Source: Rhodococcus rhodochrous
GTDB lineage: Bacteria; Actinomycetota; Actinomycetes; Mycobacteriales; Mycobacteriaceae
Assembly: GCF_900187265.1 (NCBI RefSeq)
Contig: NZ_LT906450.1
Location: forward strand, 4,083,444 to 4,147,443
Direction of reading: 5' to 3'
DNA length: 64,000 nt
A program made the translations under genes and the position numbers. Below the pieces are notes generated by a model. That model was not told the DNA's origin and made no database searches. It saw only the letters and a list, made by a program, of their open reading frames with translations. Of this stretch, positions 53,284-62,786 are shown one piece after another. Positions within the stretch are counted from its first letter, which is position 1. Every line of letters begins with the position of its first letter.

Positions 53284-56200
53284 ATGTTTCTTCTCGACGA
53301 CAGGTTGGTCTTCGGCGCGGGAGATCTCACCCGCGCCGCCTCGTGCGAGTTCGCCCTGCTCCGCAGCCTCGACTCGGCACTCGGTCGCCGCCCGCGCCCC
53401 GACACCGAACCCGACGCGATGCTCGACCGCGTCGTCGCACTCGGCGGTCGTCACGAGCAGCGTGTCCTCGACCGGTTCCGCGCGCAGGTGGGTGCGGAGA
53501 AGGTCGTCGAGATCGCCCGGCCCGAGTACACCGCCCGGGCACTCACCGAGGCGGCACAGGCCACCCTCGACGCCGTCCGGGCCGGAGCACCCGTCGCCTA
53601 CCAGGGCGCATTCTTCGACACCGGCTCCTTCGACGCAGGCTCCTCCGACACCGCCCCGGTTCCGCTCGGCATGGTCGGCTTCTCCGACTTCCTCGTCCTC
53701 GAGGAGGACGGTTACGCCGTCTACGACAGCAAACTCTCCCGGCACGCGAAGGTCGAGGCCCTGCTCCAGCTCGCCGCATATGCGGACGCACTCGCGCGTA
53801 CCGGGACGGCGGTGTCCTCACACGCGCATCTCGTCCTCGGTGATGGCTCGATCGCGTCCTATCCGCTCGCGGAGATCCTCCCGGTCTACCGGCACCGACG
53901 AGCCTGTCTCGAAACCCTTCTGACGTCGCACCGCGCCGCCCCCGAGCCGGTTCAGTGGGGATCGGGTGGGCACACCGCCTGCGGGCGCTGCGACGACTGC
54001 GCCCCCGAACTCGAACGCCACCGCGACCTGCTGTTGGTCGCGGGGATGCGCAGCACCCAGCGGCTGCATCTGATCGAGGCCGGTGTGTCGACCATCGACG
54101 ACCTCGCCGCATGTGCGGCGCCCGTCGACGGGATGGCCCGCCGCACCTTCGAGACCCTGCGCGCGCAGGCACGGGCGCAACTCGAGGAGGAGCGGCGGGG
54201 CAGTCCCTACGCGGAGGTCTACGACGCCACTCCGCTCGGCATCCTGCCCGCCCCCGACGAGGGTGACATCTTCTTCGACTTCGAGGGCGACCCGCTGTGG
54301 TCCGAGGGTGGCGATTCCGAGTGGGGACTCGAGTACCTGTTCGGCGTGGTGGAGGGACCGGCCGATGCGCCGGTCTTCCGTCCCTTCTGGGCGCACGACC
54401 GCGAGCAGGAACGGCAGGCGCTGCTGAACTTCCTCGACTACGTCACCGACCGTCGGCGTCGCTACCCGGGGATGCACATCTACCACTACGCCCCGTACGA
54501 GAAGACGGCGTTGCTGCGACTGGCCGGCCGCTATGGCGTCGGCGAGGAGATCATCGACGATCTGCTGCGCGAGGGTGTGCTCGTCGACCTGTATCCCGTG
54601 GTGCGCAACTCGATCCGGGTGGGCGCCCGGGCGTACGGGCTCAAGAAGCTCGAACCGCTCTACACCGAGGAGGGCGAGTCGCGCGACGGCGATGTCGTCG
54701 ACGCGGGCGCCTCGATCGTCGCGTACGCCGACTACTGCGCACTGCGCGACGCCGGGCGCCTCGAGGAGGCGGAACGCGAACTCGCGTCGATCGCTTCCTA
54801 CAACGAGGACGACTGCATCTCCACCCTGCGTCTACGCGACTGGTTGCTCACTCGCGCCCGCGACCACGGCATCTCCCCCACCGAGACCATCCACGACGAG
54901 GCGGCTCCCGACGCGGAGGCGCACCCCGTCGAGACGAAACTCCTCGAGTACGTCGGCGGTGCACTCGCGGGCGACCGTACCCCGGAGCAACAGGCGGCGG
55001 CACTCGTCGCCGCAGCCATGGGCTACCACCGGCGCGAGCGGAAACCTTTCTGGTGGTCGCACTTCGACCGTCTGTCCACGGTTCCGGACGAGTGGGCCGA
55101 CGCCCGCGACACGTTGGTCGCGGCGACGTGCACGCTCGAGACCGACTGGCACAAGGCCACGCCCCGTCAGCGACTGCTCCGGCGCCGGTTGCGCCTGGCG
55201 GGTGAGTTCGAGCCGGGCAGCACGTTGCGCGCCGGGCAGGACGTCTTCCTGTTGTACGACGCGCCGGGACCGGACGGACTGCCCGACGGCGGCGCCGGGA
55301 CGCGGGCGTGGTCGCGCGGCCAGGTCGTCGAACGCACCACGGGGACGGACCATCCCGACGCGCTCGTCGTCGACGAGTTGCTGCGGACGGACGAGGAGTA
55401 TTCGGCACTGCCGGTCGCGGTGACACCCGGTGCACCGATCTCGTCGAAGAACATCGAAGCGGCGATCGCCTCCGCTGCCGAGGCGATGTGCAGCGGGTTG
55501 CCGGCGCTGCCGTCGGCTGCGGCGGTGGACGTGCTGCGCCGTATCCCGCCCCGCTCGAGCTCCGGTGCCGCACTGCCACCGCTCGGCGACGACGCGGCGG
55601 CCACGATCGTCGCGGCCGTTCTCGCCCTGGACAATTCGTACCTGGCGGTGCAGGGCCCGCCCGGAACCGGCAAGACGTACACCGGGGCGCGCGTGGTGGC
55701 GGCACTCGTGAACGAACACGGCTGGCGTGTCGGCGTGGTCGCGCAGTCGCATTCGGTGGTCGAGAACATGCTGGCCGGCATCGTCGCCGCGGGGATGTCG
55801 CCGGAGCGGGTCGCCAAGGCGAAATGCCAGAGCCCCGAACCGACGTGGACCGCCTTCCCGGACGCGAAGTCCCTTGCGACACACATCGGTACATCCACGA
55901 CCGGCTACGTGGTGGGTGGAACGGCCTGGGACTTCACGAATCCGAACTGCATCGGACCCGGCAGCCTGGACCTGCTGGTGGTCGACGAGGCCGGTCAGTT
56001 CTGCCTCGCCAACACCATCGCCGTGGCCACGGCCGCGTCGAATCTGCTGCTGCTCGGCGATCCCCGCCAACTGCCGCAGGTCTCGCAGGGCACCCACCCC
56101 GAGCCCGTGGACGAGTCCGCCCTCGGATGGCTCGCCGAAGGGCACGGGGCGCTGCCCGCCGATCGTGGCTACTTCCTGCCGGTGACCTGGCGGATGCACC

Positions 56201-56793
56201 CGGATCTGTGCGCGCGGGTGTCCGAACTGTCCTACGAGGGACGCCTGCGGTCGAAGTCCGAGATCACCACGCGCCGCGCGCTCGACGGCGTCCCGCCCGG
56301 CGTGCGGCTCGTGGAGGTCGCACACGAGGGCAATGCGACCTGCTCACCCGAGGAGAGCGCCGAGATCGTGCGGGCCGTCGCAGCCGTGCTCGGCTCGGCG
56401 TGGACGGACGACGCCGGCTCCCCGCCACGCCCCCTCGGAGAAGAGGACATCCTGGTGGTCGCGCCGTACAACGCTCAGGTCACCCGCCTGCGACAGGATC
56501 TCGCCGAAGCCGGTCTGCACCGCGTCCAGGTGGGCACCGTCGACAAGTTCCAGGGCCGCCAGGCCGCGATGGTGTTCGTGTCGATGACGGCTTCCGCCGT
56601 CGAGGACGTGCCGCGGGGCATGACGTTCCTGTTGTCCCGCAACCGGTCGAACGTGGCCCTCTCACGCGGCAAGTGGTCGGCGGTGATCGTCCGGTCCGGC
56701 GCCCTGACCGATCACCTCCCGTCGACCCCGGACGGCCTGATCGAACTCGGGGCGTTCATGCGGCTGACGGGAACAGAGCCGACCGGGACGTGA
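53284..56793 (+). CDS. TM0106-type RecB-like nuclease/exonuclease/SF1 helicase fusion
   Basis: A 1169-residue, three-part nucleic-acid enzyme. Residues 1-270 carry a RecB/Cas4-like nuclease with Asp148 and Lys150 (YDSKLSRHAK) and QLAAYADAL, then a Cys pair motif (TACGRCDDC). Residues 325-530 resemble a YprB/DEDD exonuclease with Asp332 and Glu334 (FFDFEGD), IYHYAPYEK and YNEDDC (507-511). Residues 780-1169 are a DNA2/UPF1-like SF1 helicase: QGPPGTGKTYT (Lys797), VVDEAGQ, LLGDPRQLPQ, VTWRMHP, GTVDKFQGRQA and LSRNRSNVALSRGK. All key residues are present. It stands alone. A DNA repair or defence role is plausible but not shown. Confidence 0.9.
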   Translation: MFLLDDRLVFGAGDLTRAASCEFALLRSLDSALGRRPRPDTEPDAMLDRVVALGGRHEQRVLDRFRAQVGAEKVVEIARPEYTARALTEAAQATLDAVRAGAPVAYQGAFFDTGSFDAGSSDTAPVPLGMVGFSDFLVLEEDGYAVYDSKLSRHAKVEALLQLAAYADALARTGTAVSSHAHLVLGDGSIASYPLAEILPVYRHRRACLETLLTSHRAAPEPVQWGSGGHTACGRCDDCAPELERHRDLLLVAGMRSTQRLHLIEAGVSTIDDLAACAAPVDGMARRTFETLRAQARAQLEEERRGSPYAEVYDATPLGILPAPDEGDIFFDFEGDPLWSEGGDSEWGLEYLFGVVEGPADAPVFRPFWAHDREQERQALLNFLDYVTDRRRRYPGMHIYHYAPYEKTALLRLAGRYGVGEEIIDDLLREGVLVDLYPVVRNSIRVGARAYGLKKLEPLYTEEGESRDGDVVDAGASIVAYADYCALRDAGRLEEAERELASIASYNEDDCISTLRLRDWLLTRARDHGISPTETIHDEAAPDAEAHPVETKLLEYVGGALAGDRTPEQQAAALVAAAMGYHRRERKPFWWSHFDRLSTVPDEWADARDTLVAATCTLETDWHKATPRQRLLRRRLRLAGEFEPGSTLRAGQDVFLLYDAPGPDGLPDGGAGTRAWSRGQVVERTTGTDHPDALVVDELLRTDEEYSALPVAVTPGAPISSKNIEAAIASAAEAMCSGLPALPSAAAVDVLRRIPPRSSSGAALPPLGDDAAATIVAAVLALDNSYLAVQGPPGTGKTYTGARVVAALVNEHGWRVGVVAQSHSVVENMLAGIVAAGMSPERVAKAKCQSPEPTWTAFPDAKSLATHIGTSTTGYVVGGTAWDFTNPNCIGPGSLDLLVVDEAGQFCLANTIAVATAASNLLLLGDPRQLPQVSQGTHPEPVDESALGWLAEGHGALPADRGYFLPVTWRMHPDLCARVSELSYEGRLRSKSEITTRRALDGVPPGVRLVEVAHEGNATCSPEESAEIVRAVAAVLGSAWTDDAGSPPRPLGEEDILVVAPYNAQVTRLRQDLAEAGLHRVQVGTVDKFQGRQAAMVFVSMTASAVEDVPRGMTFLLSRNRSNVALSRGKWSAVIVRSGALTDHLPSTPDGLIELGAFMRLTGTEPTGT

Positions 56794-56903
56794 CCGCACT
56801 CACATCGTCCGATAGGATCGACGACGATCCTGTTACCCCCGGTAGCAGATACACGGGACCCGGTCCCCAGAGAAGACCCGGTCCCCCGAGCACAGGAGTA
56901 CAC

Positions 56904-57368
56904 GTGTCGAAGACTCTCGAGGCCACGATCGAGATCACCGCCTCCCCCGAGCAGGTGTGGCGCGTGGTGTCCGATCTGAAGCGGATGGGCGAGTGGAGCC
57001 CGCAGTGCCGTCGGATGATCGTGCGCGGCGGACCGGTATCGGCCGGCACCACCACGATCAACATCAACAAGAAGGGCCTGCTGGTGTGGCCCACGACGGC
57101 GAAGGTGATCGACTTCGAACCCGGCCGTCGCCTGAGCTTCCGGATCAACGAGAACCGCTCCATCTGGTCGTTCACCCTCGAACCCACCGCCACCGGCACC
57201 CGGGTCACCCAGCGGCGCGAGGCGCCCACCGGGACCAGCAAGGTCTCGCAGACCCTGGTCAAGTATGTTCTCGGCGGCACCGAGGCGTTCGACGACGAAC
57301 TGACGATGGGGATGAACGCGACTCTCGCCCGTCTCAAGAACGAGATCGAGGCGGGCGCGCGGGTCTGA
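56904..57368 (+). CDS. SRPBCC (polyketide cyclase/START-like) family protein
   Basis: A 154-residue lipid- or ligand-binding fold. EATIEITASPEQVWRVVSDLKRMGEWSP is the typical opening, followed by strands KVIDFEPGRRLSFRI and WSFTLEPTATGTRVTQRRE and a long C-terminal helix. AGGAG stands seven bases before the GTG at 56904. Members bind lipids, polyketides or toxins; the ligand is unknown. It sits just upstream of psd. Confidence 0.88.
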   Translation: MSKTLEATIEITASPEQVWRVVSDLKRMGEWSPQCRRMIVRGGPVSAGTTTININKKGLLVWPTTAKVIDFEPGRRLSFRINENRSIWSFTLEPTATGTRVTQRREAPTGTSKVSQTLVKYVLGGTEAFDDELTMGMNATLARLKNEIEAGARV

Positions 57369-57484
57369 CCTTCCCTCCTCCGCTCACGTACGCTGGAGTG
57401 CCTGTGGACCGACAGGACCCGCCCGCGCGACGGGCGGGTCCACTGCGGTCCCGGATCACCGATCGCCAGCGATAAGAGGAGCCC

Positions 57485-58207
57485 GTGGCACGTAAGCCGA
57501 CGCCCGCCGGAACACCCCCCACCAGCGGGGTAGCCCACATGGTCGACCTGGTCAGGCACGTCGTACCGCCCATGCATCCGGGCGGCATCCCCTTCGTCGC
57601 AGCTCCGCTCGCCGTGGCGACCCTCGGCCGCCGCAAGCCCTGGCTGCGCCGCGCCGGTCTCGCATCGGCACTGGCGTGCGCCACCTTCTTCCGGCACCCG
57701 CACCGCGTGCCGCCGAACCGCACCGGGGTGGTCGTCGCTCCCGCCGACGGCGAGATCGCTCTCGTCGACCACGCCGTGCCGCCCGCCGAACTCGGGCTCG
57801 GCAGCGAGGAGCGCCCCCGGGTCAGCATCTTCCTGTCCGTCCTCGACGTGCACGTACAGCGCAGCCCCGTCGGCGGCACGGTCCGCTCGGTGGTCCACAC
57901 CCCCGGCAAGTTCCTCTCCGCCGATCTCGCCGACGCGAGCGAGGTCAACGAGCGCACCAGCATGCTGATCGAGACGCGCGACGGCGCCGAGGTCGCCGTC
58001 GTCCAGATCGCCGGGCTGCTGGCGCGGCGCATCGTCAACGACGCGCAGATCGGCGATACTCTGCCGATCGGCGACACCTACGGTCTGATCCGCTTCGGAT
58101 CCCGGGTCGACACCTACCTGCCGGTCGGGAGCACCCTGCTGGTCGAACGCGGTCAGCGCACCATCGGTGCCGAGACCGTCCTCGCTCAGCTGCCCACGGT
58201 GTCGTGA
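57485..58207 (+). CDS. psd: phosphatidylserine decarboxylase
   Basis: Makes phosphatidylethanolamine from phosphatidylserine at the membrane; 240 residues, the short pyruvoyl type. [33 protein letters not shown] and [10 protein letters not shown] are family segments. The self-cleavage site is Gly205-Ser206 in [11 protein letters not shown], which creates the pyruvoyl group. AGAGGAG stands before the GTG at 57485. It overlaps pssA by 4 nt, giving a complete two-step phosphatidylethanolamine route. Confidence 0.97.
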   Translation: MARKPTPAGTPPTSGVAHMVDLVRHVVPPMHPGGIPFVAAPLAVATLGRRKPWLRRAGLASALACATFFRHPHRVPPNRTGVVVAPADGEIALVDHAVPPAELGLGSEERPRVSIFLSVLDVHVQRSPVGGTVRSVVHTPGKFLSADLADASEVNERTSMLIETRDGAEVAVVQIAGLLARRIVNDAQIGDTLPIGDTYGLIRFGSRVDTYLPVGSTLLVERGQRTIGAETVLAQLPTVS

Positions 58208-59121
58208 GTCCGCACACGCAGGGTTCGCGTGCGGTCGCGACCGGTCGGTCCCGCGGTCGGCCCAACGTCGTCCGCCTGCTGCCGAGCGTCATCACGATCC
58301 TGGCGTTCTCCGCCGGGCTGTCGGCGGTGAAGTTCGCGCTCGACGGGCAACTCGGCACCGCGCTCGGCATGATCGGCGCCGCGGCCGTCCTCGACTCACT
58401 CGACGGCCGCATCGCCCGCATGCTCGATGCGACCAGCAAGATCGGCGCCGAACTCGACTCGCTGTCGGATGCCGTCGCCTTCGGTGTCGCCCCGGCGCTC
58501 GTGCTGTACGTGACGATGCTCGACGGCAGCCCCTTCGGCTGGATCGTCGCCCTGCTCTACGCGGTGAGCCTCGTGCTGCGGCTCGCACGGTTCAACACCC
58601 TTCTCGAGGACGACAGTGTCCCCGCCTACGCACGCGAGTACTTCGTCGGCGTGCCCGCGCCGGCGGCCGCCCTCGTCGCACTGTCACCCGTCGCCGCCTA
58701 CATCCAGTGGGGCGACGGCTGGTGGACCTCCTACGGGCTGGTCGCGCTGTGGATCCTCGGGACGGCCGGGCTCGCGGTCAGCCGCATCCCGACCTTCGCG
58801 ATGAAGTCGGCGTCCGTCCCCGCGCGACTCGCCGTGGTGCTGCTCGTGCTGGTCGCGGTGGCCGCGGCCGCGCTGGTCACCTATCCGTTCATCCTCATGC
58901 TCGTGCTGGTCGCGGTGTATCTCGCGCACATCCCCTTCGCGGTGCGTTCGAGGCGATGGGTCGCGGCCCGGCCCGAGACCTGGGACATCAAGCCCTCGGA
59001 GCGCCGTGCACTGCGTGCCCGCAACCGCGCGCAGCGTCCGCGTCGAGTCGCGGCCCGGCGTGTCGCCACGTCGGCGAGATCTCAGGCGCGACTCGGACTG
59101 CGCCGTCCGCGAGGGCGATGA
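58204..59121 (+). CDS. pssA: CDP-diacylglycerol-serine O-phosphatidyltransferase
   Basis: Makes phosphatidylserine from CDP-diacylglycerol and serine; 305 residues. The CDP-alcohol motif is complete: [18 protein letters not shown] then [13 protein letters not shown] (D-x2-DG-x2-AR-x8-G-x3-D-x3-D). Several membrane segments follow and the C-terminal tail is very basic ([14 protein letters not shown]). The GTG overlaps the psd stop by 4 nt. Confidence 0.96.
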   Translation: MSPHTQGSRAVATGRSRGRPNVVRLLPSVITILAFSAGLSAVKFALDGQLGTALGMIGAAAVLDSLDGRIARMLDATSKIGAELDSLSDAVAFGVAPALVLYVTMLDGSPFGWIVALLYAVSLVLRLARFNTLLEDDSVPAYAREYFVGVPAPAAALVALSPVAAYIQWGDGWWTSYGLVALWILGTAGLAVSRIPTFAMKSASVPARLAVVLLVLVAVAAAALVTYPFILMLVLVAVYLAHIPFAVRSRRWVAARPETWDIKPSERRALRARNRAQRPRRVAARRVATSARSQARLGLRRPRGR

Positions 59122-59167
59122 CATGCACGGCCCGCGAGGACGCTAGTCACGTTCTAGGCTCGGCGGG

Positions 59168-61390
59168 GTGACGACCCCACAACTCTCACTCACCGTCCGG
59201 CTCAACACCTCCGCCGCCGACTCGCGGCGGGGTGTCGTGCGTCTGCACCCCGAGGCGCTGGCCGCCCTGGGCCTGCGGGAATGGGACGCGATCGCGTTGG
59301 TGGGAGCGCGTCGCACGGCGGTCGTGGCGGGTCTCGCGCCGACCGGCACCCCGACCGGCACGATCCTGCTCGACGACGTGGTGCTGTCGAACACGGGCCT
59401 GAAGGAGGACGCGACGGTCGTCGTCGCACCCGTGACGGTCTACGGCGCGCGCACGGTGACGGTCACCGGATCCACCCTCGCGCGGCAGTCGATCCCGGAG
59501 ACGACCCTGCGTCAGGCACTGCTCGGGAAGGTCCTCACCGTCGGCGACGCGGTGTCGTTGCTCCCGCGCGATCTCGGACCGGGCACGAGCAACGCCGAGA
59601 CGACGCGGGCGTTGTCGCGGACGTTCGCGATCGCGTGGACCACCGAACTGCTCACCGTCTCGTCGGTGGATCCGGCCGGACCGGTGAGCGTGCAGCCGAA
59701 CACCGCGGTCGTATGGGGTGGTGGTCAGGACGCTCTGTCGTCGTCCGTGCCGTCCGCCTCCGGATTCGTCTCGTCGGGCTTCGTCGCCTCCTCCCCCGCG
59801 ACCGACCGGTCCGAACCGGTCCCCATCCCGGCTGTGCCTCCGGCACCCCCGGTCGAGGACCTCGTGGGTGTGCAGGCCCAGGTCGCGAAGCTCTCCGAAT
59901 GGCTCACCCTCTCGCTCGACGAACCGGAACTGCTGCGCACCCTCGGCGCGTCGCCGCACCTCGGCGTGCTCGTCACCGGCCCCGCCGGGGTCGGTAAGGC
60001 GACCTTCGTGCGCTCGGTCGTCGCGGACCGGCGTCTGGTGGAGGTCGACGGGCCGGGCGTGGGTGCGCTCGCCGCCGACGATCGGCTGCGCCGGATCTCC
60101 GCGGCCGCCGAAGCGGTGCGCGGCGGTGGCGTCCTGCTGCTCACCGACGTCGACGCCGTGCTGCCCGCCGACACCGAACCCGTCGCGACGTTGATCCTCG
60201 ACGAGCTGCGGCGGGTCGTCGACACCGAGGGCGCGGTGCTGATCGCGACCACCGCGCATCCCGACGACGTCGACTCCCGGCTGCGCGCCCCGGAGATCTG
60301 CGACCGCGAACTGTCCCTGCCGCTGCCCGACGGTGCGACCCGCCGGGTCCTGCTCGACGTGCTGCTGCGTTCGGTGCCGGCCACCGGCCTCGATCTCGCT
60401 GCCGTCGCCGGTCGCACTCCCGGCTTCGTCGTCGCCGACCTCGCGGCACTGTGTCGCGAGGCGGCACTGCGCGCGGCGTCCCGGGCGAATCGCGACGACG
60501 ACGAACCGTCGCTCGTCCAGGACGACCTGCTCGGCGCGCTCGAGGTGATCCGTCCGCTGTCGCGGTCGGGCACCGAGGAGCTGGCGATCGGCAGCGTGAG
60601 TCTCGACGACGTCGGCGACATGGTCGAGACGAAGCAGGCACTGACCGAAGCCGTCCTGTGGCCGCTGCAGCATCCCGATTCGTTCGAGCGCCTCGGTGTC
60701 GACCCGCCGCGCGGTGTGCTGCTGTATGGCCCGCCCGGCTGCGGCAAGACCTATCTCGTCCGCGCCCTCGCCGGCACCGGGCGCCTGAGCGTCCACGCCG
60801 TCAAGGGCGCCGAACTGATGGACAAGTGGGTCGGCGCCTCGGAGAAGGCGGTACGCGAACTGTTCGAGCGTGCCCGCAACTCGGCGCCGGCACTGGTGTT
60901 CCTCGACGAGATCGACGCGCTCGCGCCGCGCCGCGGGCAGAGCTCCGATTCCGGGGTGTCCGACCGGGTCGTCGCGTCGCTGCTCACCGAACTCGACGGT
61001 GTCGAACCCCTGCGCGACGTCGTGGTGGTCGGGGCCACGAACCGACCCGACCTCATCGATCCGGCGCTGCTGCGTCCCGGCCGCCTCGAACGTCTCGTGT
61101 TCGTGCCGCCGCCGGACGCCGACGCCCGGGCCGCGATCCTGAAGACCGCGGGACGGTCGGTGCCGCTCGCCGACGACGTCGACCTCGACGAGCTGGCCGC
61201 CGGACTCGACGGCTACTCGGCCGCGGACTGCTCGGCGATGCTGCGCGAGGCCGCGCTCGCTGCGATGCGGCGCAACGTCGACGCCGCCGTGGTGACAGCG
61301 GAGGACGTCGCGGTGGCCCGGGAGAAGGTGCGGCCCTCGCTCGATCCCGCGCAGGTCGCGCATCTGCAGGCCTACGCGGAGGGCCGTTGA
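59168..61390 (+). CDS. CDC48/VAT-like double AAA+ ATPase
   Basis: A 740-residue AAA+ protein. Residues 1-190 resemble the CDC48 N-domain (VRLHPEALAALGLREWDAIAL). Domain 1 has Walker A GPAGVGKAT (Lys277), but its Walker B reads LLLTDVDAVL without the usual Asp-Glu pair, so it may bind but hydrolyse ATP poorly. Domain 2 is canonical, with GPPGCGKTY (Lys527), VFLDEIDAL and the arginine-finger region ATNRPDLIDPALLRPGR. It corresponds in position to the ATPase gene beside pssA-psd in Mycobacterium tuberculosis. An unfoldase or segregase role is inferred from the family. Confidence 0.92.
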   Translation: MTTPQLSLTVRLNTSAADSRRGVVRLHPEALAALGLREWDAIALVGARRTAVVAGLAPTGTPTGTILLDDVVLSNTGLKEDATVVVAPVTVYGARTVTVTGSTLARQSIPETTLRQALLGKVLTVGDAVSLLPRDLGPGTSNAETTRALSRTFAIAWTTELLTVSSVDPAGPVSVQPNTAVVWGGGQDALSSSVPSASGFVSSGFVASSPATDRSEPVPIPAVPPAPPVEDLVGVQAQVAKLSEWLTLSLDEPELLRTLGASPHLGVLVTGPAGVGKATFVRSVVADRRLVEVDGPGVGALAADDRLRRISAAAEAVRGGGVLLLTDVDAVLPADTEPVATLILDELRRVVDTEGAVLIATTAHPDDVDSRLRAPEICDRELSLPLPDGATRRVLLDVLLRSVPATGLDLAAVAGRTPGFVVADLAALCREAALRAASRANRDDDEPSLVQDDLLGALEVIRPLSRSGTEELAIGSVSLDDVGDMVETKQALTEAVLWPLQHPDSFERLGVDPPRGVLLYGPPGCGKTYLVRALAGTGRLSVHAVKGAELMDKWVGASEKAVRELFERARNSAPALVFLDEIDALAPRRGQSSDSGVSDRVVASLLTELDGVEPLRDVVVVGATNRPDLIDPALLRPGRLERLVFVPPPDADARAAILKTAGRSVPLADDVDLDELAAGLDGYSAADCSAMLREAALAAMRRNVDAAVVTAEDVAVAREKVRPSLDPAQVAHLQAYAEGR

Positions 61391-61391
61391 G

Positions 61392-62585
61392 ATGGCCGTG
61401 ACCACCGCGGTCCGCGTGGCCGGACCGGCAGCCGTCCTCGCGGCCTTCCTCGCCGCCGCGGTCGCGATCCTCGTCCCGGCCGCGGGTGAATCCGTCCTCC
61501 CGGCGGGTGCGCGCAGCGAATGGGCGCCCGTGGTCACCGCCGCGCTCGCCGTTCTCTCGGCGGCGGGGCTGCAGCGGACCGGCTCCAGGCGTACCGCGTG
61601 GATGCTGGCCGCCGCGTCGATCGTGGTCCTCGGTTCGATCCGCTATCTCGTTCCCGCCGGCATCTCGGCCGACAGTCTGACGGTCGTCGGATGGGTGATC
61701 GCCGCGATCACCGGTGTGTTGCTCGGAGCGGCGACCGCGGGTTCGTGGGGTTCGGCGACCGGCCAGTGGGCGCTGATCGCCGGTGGCTGGGCGGCCTTCC
61801 TCACCGCCGCGGCCGTCGGCTCCGAGGTCCCCGTCGACGCGATGCGCTGGACGGTTCCGCAGTGGGCGTTGGTCTTCGCACTCGTGGCAACCGTCGCCGC
61901 TGCGCTGACGGTTCCTACCGGGATGCGCGTGCAGCGGGCCGATCCGCGGTTGCTCGCGATCATGGTGACCGCCGCGGTGGTGCTCTCGGTGGGCTACCGG
62001 TTGCTGGGTGAATTCGTGGGTTCCCGCGCGGGCGACACGGGTGTGCTCCTGTGGCTGGTCGCCGGCGGAGCGCTCGCGGTGGCGGTCGTCGGCGCCGAGA
62101 TCGTCGCGCGCCTCGTCCCGCCCGGCGACGACCGGTTCGTCCTCGCAGTCACCGGAGCCGTGGCCGCGGCGTACCCCGTCCTCGTCGAACTGTGGTCGGG
62201 TATGCAGTCGGCGACCGTGCCGTGGTGGGTGCTGCTCGTCGCGGTGGCCGCCGTGGTCGCCGGGGTGCGGCTCTCCCCGTACATGCCGTACGCGCTTCCC
62301 GGGCTGGTGCTCGCCGCATCGATCTCGGCGGCGACGGTGTGGTGGCCGGCGGAGATCGGCGAGGGCATCCCCCTCGCGGTGCGGGTCGCGCTCGTCGCGC
62401 TGGGCACCGGTCTCGCGCTCGGCGCATCCTTGCCGGGTTCGGCGTCCGTGGCGGCTCTCGGCCTGGCGCTGCCGGTGCCGGCAACGGCCGTCGTGGGGGC
62501 CGTGTGGATGCTGCCGGCGGATGCGCAATGGTCGGCGCTCGCATTGTTCGCCGCCGCCGTGATCTGTGCGTGGCAGGTGCGTTAG
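61392..62585 (+). CDS. multi-pass membrane protein of unknown function
   Basis: A 397-residue protein with about 12 hydrophobic segments from end to end (first AAVLAAFLAAAVAILVPAA, last ALALFAAAVICAW) and few charged residues. I do not recognise a family. The ATG lies one base after the AAA+ stop, so the two genes are almost certainly co-transcribed and possibly coupled. It could be a membrane partner of that ATPase, which is a guess from position. Confidence 0.78.
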   Translation: MAVTTAVRVAGPAAVLAAFLAAAVAILVPAAGESVLPAGARSEWAPVVTAALAVLSAAGLQRTGSRRTAWMLAAASIVVLGSIRYLVPAGISADSLTVVGWVIAAITGVLLGAATAGSWGSATGQWALIAGGWAAFLTAAAVGSEVPVDAMRWTVPQWALVFALVATVAAALTVPTGMRVQRADPRLLAIMVTAAVVLSVGYRLLGEFVGSRAGDTGVLLWLVAGGALAVAVVGAEIVARLVPPGDDRFVLAVTGAVAAAYPVLVELWSGMQSATVPWWVLLVAVAAVVAGVRLSPYMPYALPGLVLAASISAATVWWPAEIGEGIPLAVRVALVALGTGLALGASLPGSASVAALGLALPVPATAVVGAVWMLPADAQWSALALFAAAVICAWQVR

Positions 62586-62786
62586 CGCTCTCACCTCCCC
62601 GATTCGCAAGCGTGCGAAGACAACCGTTAGGATGGGCACAATCCGTTTTGCCCGATGACGGCGAGCGGCGTGCATGTCGGGGCGATCCCCGTTTCGGCGG
62701 TGTGCCGTCCGCTGTGACGACAGCGAGTCCCACGGCCCGCAGTCAGTTTCACCCCGCCGACAGGCCCGACCCCGACGGAGTGCCTT
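62586..62786 (+). promoter_or_regulatory. 201-bp upstream region of the Mrp antiporter genes
   Basis: A possible -10 box TAGGAT (62628-62633) would leave a leader of about 150 nt rich in short dyads (for example GCGGTGTGCCGTCCGC around 62697-62712). A CGGAG ribosome site lies just before the TTG start. No known riboswitch class was recognised. Confidence 0.4.

Noticed and set aside
56850-56890. ACCCGGTCCCC direct repeat near the SRPBCC start
   Set aside because: A short GC-rich direct repeat; it does not form a convincing stem or known operator, so it is not listed as a feature.
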